Of a stretch of DNA of 57,976 nucleotides, positions 10,024 through 18,433 are shown in pieces. The first letter of the stretch is position 1; every line of letters begins with the position of its first letter. The notes below the pieces were generated by a model. It saw only the letters and a list, made by a program, of their open reading frames with translations, made no database searches and was not told the origin of the DNA. The translations under genes and the position numbers were made by a program. This DNA comes from Gammaproteobacteria bacterium (GTDB lineage: Bacteria; Pseudomonadota; Gammaproteobacteria; Burkholderiales; Burkholderiaceae_C), in NCBI GenBank assembly GCA_018820395.1, contig JAHJOG010000125.1, positions 1 through 57,976 on the forward strand, given 5' to 3'.

Positions 10024-12354
10024 TTGCGCAAGCACCTGCCGCGCATCGGCGTCACGCTATTGCCGGTGATGCTGGCCTTGCTGCATGCCGTCGGCGTGTG
10101 GCATCTCCCTTTCGTCGAGCGGCTCGACAAATTCGTCTACGACCTGCGGTTGCGCGCCACCATGCCGCGCACCCTCGACCCGCGTATCGTCATCGTCGAC
10201 ATCGACGACGCCAGCCTTCATCGATTGGGCCAGTGGCCTTGGAGCCGTGACAAGTTGGCTCGATTGGTCGATGAACTGACGCTTCGGCAGCATGTTGCGG
10301 CCCTTGGGTTCGACGTGCTCTTTGTCGAGCCGGACACCAGTTCCGGCCTGCAGGTGCTGCATCAACTCGCAGAAGGGCCGCTGCGAGACAACGCGGCATT
10401 CCGCGACCAGCTCGGACGCCTCGGCGCCCATCTCGACCATGACGCAGTGTTCGCCCGGGCGATCGCCGGCCGACCTGTGGCGCTCGGCTACTACTTCTCT
10501 CGCGGCGCATCGGCCAGGAGCAGCGGAGAGCTGCCGGCGCCTGTCCTCCTGCCGGGTGCCTTTCCTGGCGGAAGCGAGCACGCGACGCGCTGGGACAGTT
10601 TTGGCGGCAACATTGCGCCGCTCGCTCGCGAAGCTGCCGCAGCCGGATTTCTCAATGTGCTGCTCGATGCCGAGGCGGACGGCGTCGTGCGCTCGGTGCC
10701 TCTTCTCGCACAGTACGACGGGAACGCGGCGCGGCGCGGCTACTACGAAGCGCTTTCGCTGGCGGTACTTCGCGTTGCCAGCGCCGATGCGAGTGCCAAC
10801 GCAGGCGTTGAAGCCAAAGCTGCTGCCCCGCATTCGCTCGCCGCGGCATTCTCGCCCGCCGATAGCGATGCCGCGGCGGGCGGACCACGACTCGAGTCGT
10901 TGATCGTCAGCTTCAGCACGGGCACCGGCGCGGGCGCGGGCACAAGCCAGCGTGTCGTGCCCGTCGACAGCCGAGCCAACATGCTCGTCCCCTTTCGCGG
11001 CCCGGGTGGCGTCAGCGGAGGATCGTTTCGCTACATCTCCGCAGCCGACGTGTTCGAAGGCAGGCTCGCACCAGGTGAACTTCGCGACAAGATCGTGCTG
11101 GTCGGCGCCACTGCGCCTGGCTTGCAGGACTTGCGCTCCACACCGGTCGGCGCCGCTTTTCCGGGCGTCGAGGTTCATGCGAACGTCATCTCGGGCGTGC
11201 TGGACGGTCGGCTGCCTTCAGTGCCTGCCTATGCGCCAGGATTCGAAGCAGCCGTCCTGCTGGCAACTGGACTGTTGCTGGCTTGGGGCTTCTCGGTACT
11301 TCCTGTCGTTCGTGCGGTAGCGCTTGCCGCTGCGGCCGCCGCGCTGTTGGTCGGGCTCAACTTGTTTCTCTATCGGCAACACGGGCTTGTCCTGCCGCTT
11401 GCTTCGGCCCTGGTGATGGTCGCGTTGGCATTCGCCATCAACATGAGTTGGGGGTATCTGGTTGAATCGCGCGCCGGCCGGAGCTTGGCAGACCTCTTTG
11501 GAACCTACGTGCCGCCCGAGCTGGTGGCGCAGATGCGAGCGAACCCGAGGCGTTACAGCATGCGGGCAGAGAGCCGCGAAATGACAGTGATGTTCTGCGA
11601 CATGCGTGGCTTTACCCGACTGTCGGAACAACTGCCGCCGGACGAATTGCAGGCCTTTCTCAACCAGGTGTTCAGCCGCCTGACGCACATCATCCGCCAG
11701 CATCGCGGAACGGTCGACAAATACATGGGCGACTGCGTGATGGCTTTTTGGGGCGCTCCGGTTGCCGCACCGGGCCACGCCGCACAGGCCGTCAAAGCAG
11801 CGCTCGCCATGGCCGACGCAGTGCGCGAGATCAACAGCGTCGCCGCGGCGGGCAGCGCCGTGCCGATCAGCGTTGGCATCGGTCTGAACACCGGGCTCAT
11901 GAGTGTCGGCGATATGGGCTCGGACATCCGCCGCAGCTACACCGTCGTCGGCGACGCGGTCAACGTCGCCGCGCGACTCGAGGGCCTCAGCGAGCACTAC
12001 GGCGTGGATGTGGTGGCCAGCGCTTCGACCCGAGATGCCGCAGGCGAATGGGCATGGCAGGAGCTGGATCTCGTGAGGGTCAAGGGCAAGGGCGAACCCA
12101 TCCGCATCTTCTCTCCAGTGGCAACAAGGGCCGCAGCCACTCGCGAAATCGAGCAGGAACTCGAGCAATGGGGGCAGGTGCTCGACGCCTATCGCCACCA
12201 GGACTGGAAACACGCCGAAACACGCCTCGTCCCCCTGTTGCGTGACCATGCCAAAAAATACCTTTACCAGGCGTACGCCCAGCGTTTAGCCTCTCTTTCT
12301 TCGCTGCCCAAGGACCCGAACTGGGATGGCGCAACCCGGTTCGATTCGAAATAG
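10024..12354 (+). CDS. CHASE2-domain class III adenylate cyclase
   Basis: A 776-residue membrane-bound cyclase making cAMP. An N-terminal membrane anchor is followed by an extracytoplasmic CHASE2 sensor domain (about 30-400), three membrane helices (about 407-475) and a cytoplasmic class III catalytic domain (about 515-700). Catalytic residues are visible: metal-binding D526 in FCDMRGFT and D570 in VDKYMGD, adenine-selecting K566, and T640 in the YTVVGDAVNVAARLE segment with N647/R651; the Thr is typical of the IIIb (CyaB-like) class. The start is a TTG at 10024, 13 bp after the FHA gene, chosen because the N-terminal helix with its basic flank begins there. It overlaps the phosphodiesterase reading frame, suggesting paired synthesis and breakdown of the messenger. 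Confidence 0.93.
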   Translation: MRKHLPRIGVTLLPVMLALLHAVGVWHLPFVERLDKFVYDLRLRATMPRTLDPRIVIVDIDDASLHRLGQWPWSRDKLARLVDELTLRQHVAALGFDVLFVEPDTSSGLQVLHQLAEGPLRDNAAFRDQLGRLGAHLDHDAVFARAIAGRPVALGYYFSRGASARSSGELPAPVLLPGAFPGGSEHATRWDSFGGNIAPLAREAAAAGFLNVLLDAEADGVVRSVPLLAQYDGNAARRGYYEALSLAVLRVASADASANAGVEAKAAAPHSLAAAFSPADSDAAAGGPRLESLIVSFSTGTGAGAGTSQRVVPVDSRANMLVPFRGPGGVSGGSFRYISAADVFEGRLAPGELRDKIVLVGATAPGLQDLRSTPVGAAFPGVEVHANVISGVLDGRLPSVPAYAPGFEAAVLLATGLLLAWGFSVLPVVRAVALAAAAAALLVGLNLFLYRQHGLVLPLASALVMVALAFAINMSWGYLVESRAGRSLADLFGTYVPPELVAQMRANPRRYSMRAESREMTVMFCDMRGFTRLSEQLPPDELQAFLNQVFSRLTHIIRQHRGTVDKYMGDCVMAFWGAPVAAPGHAAQAVKAALAMADAVREINSVAAAGSAVPISVGIGLNTGLMSVGDMGSDIRRSYTVVGDAVNVAARLEGLSEHYGVDVVASASTRDAAGEWAWQELDLVRVKGKGEPIRIFSPVATRAAATREIEQELEQWGQVLDAYRHQDWKHAETRLVPLLRDHAKKYLYQAYAQRLASLSSLPKDPNWDGATRFDSK

Positions 12355-12380
12355 TGGCGGCAAACAAAGGCGGCGATGTG

Positions 12381-13187
12381 ATGCAGGTGCGTGTGTTGGG
12401 ATGCTCGGGCGCGATCGCCAAGGACTGCCGCACGACCTCTTTCCTGGTCGATGGCGATCTGCTCGTCGATTCCGGCACCGGCGTCGGCGACCTCAGCCTC
12501 GACGAAATGTCGGCCGTCGACGACGTGGTCTTGACCCATTCGCATCTCGACCACATCGCCGCGCTCCCGCTCATGATCGACGCGGTCGCGTCGCGCCGCA
12601 GCAAGCCCCTGCGCGTGCACGCCTTGCGCGCCACCATCGAGGCATTGCGCGCCCACGTCTTCAACAACGTGATCTGGCCCGACTTCGCAAGCATCCCGAG
12701 CCTCGAAGCGCCCTTCGTCAGCTTTCACGATATCGCGGTTGGCCAGCACCTCGAGCTCGGCACGCGCGCGCCCAAGCACATCGAAGTGCTGCCCGCCGTC
12801 CACACCGTCCCGGCCTGCGGCTACGCGGTGCGCAGCGCCAGCGGCGGGCCCCATTGGGTCTTCAGCGGCGACACCGAACGCAACCCCGTTTTCTGGCAAC
12901 GCGTGAACCAGCTCGATGTTGCCGTTCTGGTCATCGAAACTGCGTTCAGCAACCGCGAACAGGCCCTGGCTCGCCGCAGCCTGCACCTTTCCCCCGCCAC
13001 TCTGGCCGACGAACTCGCCCACATCGCGCCCGGCAAGAGCTACCCCATCTACATCACCCACACCAAGCCCGCCGAGACCGAAGAGATCATGAGCCAGATC
13101 GACGGGCTGGCGCACGGCGCGCGCACCAACGGCGTGGCGGGGCTCGATATCCGGTGGTTGCGGGCGGATGAGGTTCTGAGCATCTAG
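12381..13187 (+). CDS. Class-II cyclic-nucleotide phosphodiesterase-like metallo-beta-lactamase-fold protein
   Basis: A 268-residue cytoplasmic hydrolase. The motif THSHLDHIAALPLMIDA (H53, H55, D57, H58) matches the class-II cAMP phosphodiesterase form of the metallo-beta-lactamase zinc site; VHTVPACGYAV, FSGDTERN and THTKPAE supply later ligand regions. Its place immediately after an adenylate cyclase supports cAMP hydrolysis, though other phosphodiester substrates remain possible. ATG 12381 is preferred, since MQVRVLGCSGAIAKDC begins the conserved fold; a GTG at 12354 overlapping the cyclase stop is an alternative. Confidence 0.88.
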   Translation: MQVRVLGCSGAIAKDCRTTSFLVDGDLLVDSGTGVGDLSLDEMSAVDDVVLTHSHLDHIAALPLMIDAVASRRSKPLRVHALRATIEALRAHVFNNVIWPDFASIPSLEAPFVSFHDIAVGQHLELGTRAPKHIEVLPAVHTVPACGYAVRSASGGPHWVFSGDTERNPVFWQRVNQLDVAVLVIETAFSNREQALARRSLHLSPATLADELAHIAPGKSYPIYITHTKPAETEEIMSQIDGLAHGARTNGVAGLDIRWLRADEVLSI

Positions 13188-13380
13188 ATATCGCGAGCGC
13201 CCGCCGACCCTGGCGGGCCGACGAGGGTCGCGAGGACGCCTCCCTGCACAGTGACGGCAGATGTCGAAATCTGACAAATCCTGGCAGCCCCCGGCGCTCA
13301 AATGACGCGCAATGTCACGCGCTGTAAGGCAAACGTGAACAACTCCGCGGGTTTCGAGCCCAGGAGCCGCAAGAAACCCA

Positions 13381-13396
13381 TGGCATGGATGGTGCG
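13381..13396 (+). promoter_or_regulatory. Candidate sigma-54 promoter of the pilin gene
   Basis: TGGCATGGATGGTGCG has GG at -24 and GC at -12 with the required spacing and 9 of 12 consensus positions. Transcription would start near 13406, about 48 nt before pilA. Major pilin genes are often RpoN/PilR dependent. A GGGGCC/GGCCCC hairpin (13414-13432) would sit in the 5' leader. Confidence 0.5.
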
Positions 13397-13454
13397 GATA
13401 GATCACCGCACCGGGGGCCTTCCTCGGGCCCCTCAACCAACCAGGAGTTTTTGA

Positions 13455-13970
13455 ATGAACCGTCGTTCCATCGCACGCAACGTGCAAAAGGGTTTCACCC
13501 TGATCGAGTTGATGATCGTTGTGGCGATCATCGGTATTTTGGCTGCTGTGGCTCTGCCGGCTTATCAGGACTACACGGTCCGGGCCAAGGTTACGGAAGG
13601 GCTGTCGCTGGCGGGCTCCGCGAAGACGGCGGTCGCCGAGAATGCCGCGAACGCTGCGCCGTTCGCATCTGGCTGGACCGCGCCAGGCGCGACCAAGAAC
13701 GTCGCTAGCGTGGCGATTGCAGCGTCGACCGGTGCGATCACCATCACGTACGCAAGCACGATCGACAGCGGCGGTACGCTGGTCCTCTCGCCTGTCGACG
13801 GCACCACGGCTTCCGGCACTGCGCTGTCGGGTACGTCGACGGCTTCGACGGTCCCCACTTCGGGTTCGATTACCTGGCTTTGCAAGTCGACGGGTAGCAC
13901 GAACGCTAACGCCGCGGCTGTCAAGGGCACGATCGCCGACAAGTATGTCCCTGCGAACTGCCGTACGTAA
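13455..13970 (+). CDS. pilA: Type IV major pilin (PilA/PilE-like)
   Basis: A 171-residue prepilin, subunit of the type IV pilus fibre. A 13-residue basic leader ending in Gly precedes the processing site [21 protein letters not shown], with F+1 and E+5 as expected for PilD cleavage and methylation. The long N-terminal helix continues through [14 protein letters not shown], and two C-terminal cysteines (in WLCKST and ANCRT) would form the D-loop disulfide. The body is rich in Ser, Thr, Ala and Gly. AGGAG precedes the ATG at 13455, and a terminator follows at 13997. The minor-pilin operon lies 4.5 kb downstream on the other strand. Confidence 0.95.
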   Translation: MNRRSIARNVQKGFTLIELMIVVAIIGILAAVALPAYQDYTVRAKVTEGLSLAGSAKTAVAENAANAAPFASGWTAPGATKNVASVAIAASTGAITITYASTIDSGGTLVLSPVDGTTASGTALSGTSTASTVPTSGSITWLCKSTGSTNANAAAVKGTIADKYVPANCRT

Positions 13971-13996
13971 TCGGCTTTGTCGGGCATGATGCCCTC

Positions 13997-14027
13997 AAAA
14001 AAAGGCGCCAGGAGCGCCTTTTTTTTG
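13997..14027 (+). terminator. Rho-independent terminator after the pilin gene
   Basis: GGCGC-CAGGA-GCGCC hairpin flanked by a run of A on the left and eight T on the right. A perfect 13-bp palindrome GGGCAT-G-ATGCCC (13982-13994) sits directly before it. The next gene begins only 32 bp further on, so its expression must come from readthrough or an unseen promoter. Confidence 0.92.
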
Positions 14028-14058
14028 CTTTAGACACGATTGAATTGCCACCAGAGCC

Positions 14059-17000
14059 ATGACCAATTTTCCGGAAGAAGAGAACACGTTAGCCTCCAAA
14101 GCACGTCTCGGTAACTGGCCGATGATCACGATTTTGATGGCGATCGCGGCAGAAATCCTTCAGACATTACTTGCTGGACGTCCTGCCTCGTTGGCTCTGA
14201 TCCCATCATGGAATGTGGTGGATGTACTGTATTTTGCTGGTGCGTTCGCGGGCGTCCCGGCCTGTGTTCTTTGGATCGGCGCTGTCCGGACTTCGATTAA
14301 GAATTCCTGGCAAGTCATAGCGTTGGCGTTTGGCTTTGTGTGCTATGCGTACCAGATGACTTTCAATAAGGGGGAAGGCCTCTACTCGCCATCCTCTGTT
14401 GTCTGCTTGATTCTGGGGCCACTTGGGTTGCTCGTTTTCGTTGGTGCATGTGTGAGCATCTGGTCTCGCGATCGATCGCATCCTGCTTGGATCAAGACCT
14501 TTTTTCGGCTCGCGGCACTCCTAGGGGCACTTACTGTCGCAACTAATTCCGGGCTTCATAACAACAGGCTGATCTACCCGATCACTTGGGACTATTTTGC
14601 GTACCGGATCGACGCGGCCTTTCATGGGTTGGCCAACAGCGCCGCGATCGCTTATCTCGAAGCATGGCCATCTATACAGAGCCTTCAGGTGGCCATCTAT
14701 GGAAGTCTGATTCTGATTTTCTACGCGCTTGTCGGGGTGGCGATTCGCAAAGATGCCGTGGCTCAACTCAATGTATGGCGCGTCTTGATCGTGCCATTCA
14801 TTCTGGCGTTCTTTCTCTATGCATTTCTCCCTTTGAGCGGACCCGCCTACGCCTTCTTCAGTGGCGAGTTCCCGCTCAAGATGCCGCTTCCCGCCGACGT
14901 GATCTCCGCACCTGTGGTGATCCCACCCGCCTACAGAAATGGCATGCCATCCATGCATCTGACCGGAGCGCTTCTAGCATGGATGTTGGCAGTCGGATTG
15001 CGTTCCAGAGTCGCTATTCTGGGTTGTACCTTTTTGGTCATCGGCACCGCTTGGGCCACTTTGGCAACAGGCGAACACTATGTCATTGATCTGGTGGTCG
15101 CGTTACCTTACGCAGCCTTCCTCGGTACGGCACTCATCTGGCCGTCGAAACTGAGCGATCGCGTGTCGCGTTCAGGCCCGATTTGGGGCGCTGGCGGCGT
15201 GTTCCTGATCTGGCTGGCCTTGATCCGCTGGGCGCCTCACTGGCTGGGAAATCACACAGAGTTTGTTCTCTCGTTGTCGATGCTTGGCACAGCGCTTGCA
15301 GCGGCGGTCTTCTACCAGACGCTCAAAGATTCCTTGCAGGCCGCGCAAGCAGGTACAGACGAGCGCGTCGCGCCTGAACTCACTGCTACCGCCCAGGCTC
15401 CTCGGGTACCGGCCTGGATCATCGCAGTCTTCGTCGTCTCGGGATTGGCCGGGCTCGTCTATGAGGTCGTGTATGCCAAGGCCCTTGCCATCACTTTCGG
15501 GAGCACGGCGCTCGCGTCTTACACGGTTCTGGCAACCTATATGGGAGGCATGGCGATCGGTGCTTATCTCGGCGGCATGCTTGCTGACCGGATCGACAAT
15601 CCCTTGAAAGGCTATGCCGCTTGTGAAGCCGCTATTGGTGCCTATGCTGCTCTAACGCCCAAGCTGTTTGCGCTTGTGCAAGCCGCATACGTAGCGCTGG
15701 CATTGGATGCCATCCCGGATGCCCCGTGGCTGAGCGTGTTGCGTGTCGGGCTCGGTGGCGTCAGCCTGGGCATTCCGACTATTCTCATGGGAGCGACTCT
15801 CCCCTTGATGTTCAAGTATCTGCGCTCACTGGGTGTGTCGAGCCACGCCAGCATTGCACCTCTCTACGGAGCCAATGTCGCGGGTGCTGCGTTGGGCTCC
15901 ATGATCGCAGGCTACTGGCTATTGCCCGCCGTCGGGAGAGACGGCAGCACTTACCTCGCCGCCGTCGTAAGCCTGCTGATCGCGCTTTACGTAATGGACC
16001 GCATCAAGCGACTTCCCGCGATTTTTGACGCGGGCGTCGAGCCGACGAATGCAAATCTTCAGGGCGCGTCGTTTGGCGAGTCGGTCGATCCCGGCCCCGG
16101 AAAACTGGCGCTTTTGACGCTGCTTTTTGGCGGCGCCGTGACGCTGGGTTCGGAAGTCAATTCGATGCATTTGCTGGCGGTGGTGGCGGGCAACAGCGTA
16201 TATGCCTTCGGATTGATGCTGGCGGCCTTTCTTGGCGGACTGGCGGCAGGTTCGTATGTGGGCGAGCGAGCAGTTCACCGCGCTCCTCCGTTGGCCATCG
16301 TGGGCTGGGCACAATGCGGCATCGCTTTGGCCATCGCCGTGACTTCGCATCAGTGGAACGGCTTGCCCTCGTACTTCTCCAGCTTCGGCATCTATCCGGT
16401 GGCACTCGGATTTGGCGCCAGGGAGGCTGTTCGGGCCATCGTATGCTTGGCCGCGATGCTGCCGGTTGCGTTCTTCATCGGCGTGAGCTACCCGGCGGCG
16501 ATGAGCCTCGCCGCGGGTTGGATCTCCCCGCGTGGGTCGGCAAATGGAGTCGGTATTGCGAGTGCGGTCAATACGCTAGGAAACATCCTCGGCGTTCTGC
16601 TGGTCGGCTTCTGGTTGCTCCCCGGCTACGGATCCAGAGACGTTGCATTAGTACTGGCGACGATTGCGCTTGTGATTGGCGCCGCCGCGATTGCACTAGA
16701 AATTTCGAAGCGACGATTGCTCGGTTCTTCGCGCCTCTTCATTGCCATACGCCTTGCCCCGATTGCCGCCGGCTTGGCCGCTGTCGTGGCATTTCCGCCG
16801 CGCTGGGACTATGACGCGTTGGCGAGCGGCGGAAATGTCTACTTCTCCGAGCAGAGCTGGGGCAATGTCATCGCGCATGCTGAAAGCGTGGATGGAGGGA
16901 TCACCTCCGTCGCCAAGAATGACAATGGCGTTCTCACTTTGCTAACAAACGGAAAATTCCAGGGCAACAACTCTCCGGGCGGAGAAATGGTTGCGCAGGA

Positions 17001-17787
17001 ATCATTCGCGCTGCTTCCCCTCTTGCACACTCCCAAGCGAGATAGCGCCCTTGTGATCGGTTATGGCACTGGCATGACGACCAAGGTCCTGCACGATTCG
17101 GGCTTCAAATCGGTCGATGTCGCGGAACTCTCTAAGGACATCGTCGCATTGGCCGACACTTATTTTGCAGACATTAACCATCGAGTGACTTCGGCCGCAG
17201 GCGTGCACGTTCACTACACCGACGGCCGCAACTTCCTGCTAACGCAGACTCGCCGTTTCGACCTGATCAGCATAGAAGTCACCAGCATCTGGTTCGCCGG
17301 AGCGGCAAACCTCTATAACCAAGAGTTCTACGCGCTCGCCAAGAAAAGGCTAAACGAAGCAGGCGTATTGCAGCAATGGATTCAGCTACATCACATCACG
17401 CCTGTGGATATCGCCTACGTGCTGGGTTCATTGCGTTCGGAGTTTCAGTACGTATGGCTTTATGTGCGCGGCGGACAAGGCGTGCTGGTTGCGTCAAACG
17501 ACAGGCGGGCGCTGGACCTTCCCGGTGAAGCGTCAATGCAAAGCTATGCCGCTTCGTCCGACGACCAGCGGTCACCCGAGGCTTTGAAATCTACGCTTGT
17601 TCTGTCTCCTAAAGGAGTCGATCGCTTCATATCTACCTTCGATCCCTCTAAAACGCTTGTGGTGTCGACCGACAATAACCTTTATCTGGAGTACTCGACA
17701 CCCAAGGGAAATGCACTCGGCAACGTCGTCAAACGCAACATCGATCTACTGAGTTCGTTTGAGGCCAAGCCTGGCGTGCAGCCCTAG
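14059..17787 (+). CDS. PAP2-like / transporter-like / spermidine-synthase-like triple-domain membrane protein
   Basis: A 1242-residue protein in three parts. Residues about 1-370 are polytopic and end with a PAP2_3/Aur1-type phosphatase or phosphotransferase signature: GMPSMH (295-300) and GEHYVID (H340, D344). Residues about 447-920 form a second membrane block like the transporter-type region fused to many SpeE-like proteins (repeated YEVVYAKAL and GGMAIGAYLGG-type segments). Residues about 940-1240 are a soluble spermidine-synthase-like Rossmann domain with nucleotide loop IGYGTGMT (1000-1007), acidic E1023 and TDGRNF (D1055). The canonical DxTDP gate-keeping segment is absent: the aligned stretch reads ISIEVTSIWFAG (E1073), so true aminopropyl transfer is doubtful. 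The codon use looks less GC-rich than its neighbours, suggesting transfer. It follows pilA by 88 bp, which hints at a role in surface or pilin modification. Confidence 0.85.
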   Translation: MTNFPEEENTLASKARLGNWPMITILMAIAAEILQTLLAGRPASLALIPSWNVVDVLYFAGAFAGVPACVLWIGAVRTSIKNSWQVIALAFGFVCYAYQMTFNKGEGLYSPSSVVCLILGPLGLLVFVGACVSIWSRDRSHPAWIKTFFRLAALLGALTVATNSGLHNNRLIYPITWDYFAYRIDAAFHGLANSAAIAYLEAWPSIQSLQVAIYGSLILIFYALVGVAIRKDAVAQLNVWRVLIVPFILAFFLYAFLPLSGPAYAFFSGEFPLKMPLPADVISAPVVIPPAYRNGMPSMHLTGALLAWMLAVGLRSRVAILGCTFLVIGTAWATLATGEHYVIDLVVALPYAAFLGTALIWPSKLSDRVSRSGPIWGAGGVFLIWLALIRWAPHWLGNHTEFVLSLSMLGTALAAAVFYQTLKDSLQAAQAGTDERVAPELTATAQAPRVPAWIIAVFVVSGLAGLVYEVVYAKALAITFGSTALASYTVLATYMGGMAIGAYLGGMLADRIDNPLKGYAACEAAIGAYAALTPKLFALVQAAYVALALDAIPDAPWLSVLRVGLGGVSLGIPTILMGATLPLMFKYLRSLGVSSHASIAPLYGANVAGAALGSMIAGYWLLPAVGRDGSTYLAAVVSLLIALYVMDRIKRLPAIFDAGVEPTNANLQGASFGESVDPGPGKLALLTLLFGGAVTLGSEVNSMHLLAVVAGNSVYAFGLMLAAFLGGLAAGSYVGERAVHRAPPLAIVGWAQCGIALAIAVTSHQWNGLPSYFSSFGIYPVALGFGAREAVRAIVCLAAMLPVAFFIGVSYPAAMSLAAGWISPRGSANGVGIASAVNTLGNILGVLLVGFWLLPGYGSRDVALVLATIALVIGAAAIALEISKRRLLGSSRLFIAIRLAPIAAGLAAVVAFPPRWDYDALASGGNVYFSEQSWGNVIAHAESVDGGITSVAKNDNGVLTLLTNGKFQGNNSPGGEMVAQESFALLPLLHTPKRDSALVIGYGTGMTTKVLHDSGFKSVDVAELSKDIVALADTYFADINHRVTSAAGVHVHYTDGRNFLLTQTRRFDLISIEVTSIWFAGAANLYNQEFYALAKKRLNEAGVLQQWIQLHHITPVDIAYVLGSLRSEFQYVWLYVRGGQGVLVASNDRRALDLPGEASMQSYAASSDDQRSPEALKSTLVLSPKGVDRFISTFDPSKTLVVSTDNNLYLEYSTPKGNALGNVVKRNIDLLSSFEAKPGVQP

Positions 17788-17790
17788 ACC

Positions 17791-17826
17791 TCGCGGCGAT
17801 CGACTCTCGCCTATCGATGCCGCGAT
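17791..17826 (+). terminator. Imperfect hairpin after the fusion gene, possible terminator
   Basis: TCGCGGC(g)ATCGA pairs with TCGATGCCGCGA across a 10-nt loop, a 12-bp stem with one bulged base, 3 bp after the stop codon. No T-tract follows, so intrinsic termination is uncertain. Confidence 0.4.
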
Positions 17827-17889
17827 CTCGAGGGGGCTGCCTCGGGGATTGCAATCGACATTCGAATGCGCATATTGACCTGCCTTCCG

Positions 17890-18122
17890 CGTGGCTGGTT
17901 GACATATGCCGATGCCATTGTGTTTGAGCACCTTCACGCGGTTGGCTCGGTGATTGGCGAACAGGCATGCGTGGTGGGGGTGCGCCGCACACGGCCAGCT
18001 TGACGACGCCACTTGTGAGCGAGGTTGGCGTTCAAGCCTTGAGCCAATGCGACCTGCGCAACCGACGCACCAGGCTCGCCGCACTCGCGGAACCTTCACC
18101 TACACATTCAATTCGTCGTCAT
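17890..18122 (-). pseudogene. Degenerate IS66-family TnpA/TnpB remnant
   Basis: On the minus strand, an ATG at 18122 begins MTTN and is soon broken by stops, after which a frame reads EPGASVAQVALAQGLNAN then LAHKWRRQAG (about 18085-17995), matching the helix-turn-helix region of IS66 OrfA (TnpA). Directly after it, in another frame, AHPHHACLFANHRANRVKV and LKHNGIGI (about 17990-17905) match the middle of IS66 OrfB (TnpB). The end of OrfA and the beginning of OrfB are missing, so this is an internally deleted, frameshifted relic. The transposase OrfC and terminal inverted repeats were not found. Family assignment is from remembered IS66 motifs. Confidence 0.75.
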
Positions 18123-18433
18123 GACGGCGTCGAATGCCGCGCTTGGACTGTTCCAACAGTGTCCACTTAAATCCTTGGCGCACACTTCATCTCCGACGCC
18201 ATCGCGGTCATCGAGACGGGTTCGCCGGACGCTTCCTGCGCGAGCTTGCTGGCGCTCGGCTTAGGTCACGGTCTGGTCGGGAGGCATCGCGCACCGTAGG
18301 ATATCTATCAGCTTGCGCACTCCGATCGTCGCGGTGTCCACTCGCAACGCACCCATTCCGGCGGCAGTGCTGGGCAGCGGGTGTGTACGGATAAGGCGGC
18401 GTCAATCAGACCCGCTTGCAGTCCGAGCCGTCG

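Larger units (their letters stand above)
17788..18433. other. Gene-poor region between the fusion gene and pilY1
   Basis: No intact gene is visible. It holds an imperfect hairpin (17791-17826) just after the fusion gene, a degraded IS66 fragment (17890-18122, minus), and about 310 bp (18123-18433) with only short open frames that match nothing I recognise. Stops and frame changes are scattered, consistent with decayed mobile DNA. Confidence 0.7.

Noticed and set aside
14059..17787. Calling the fusion gene a spermidine synthase
   Set aside because: The gate-keeping DxTDP segment of aminopropyltransferases is absent, and most of the protein is membrane modules.
18123..18433. Possible further transposase or ORF remnants
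   Set aside because: Short frames on both strands without a family match; left as unassigned DNA.
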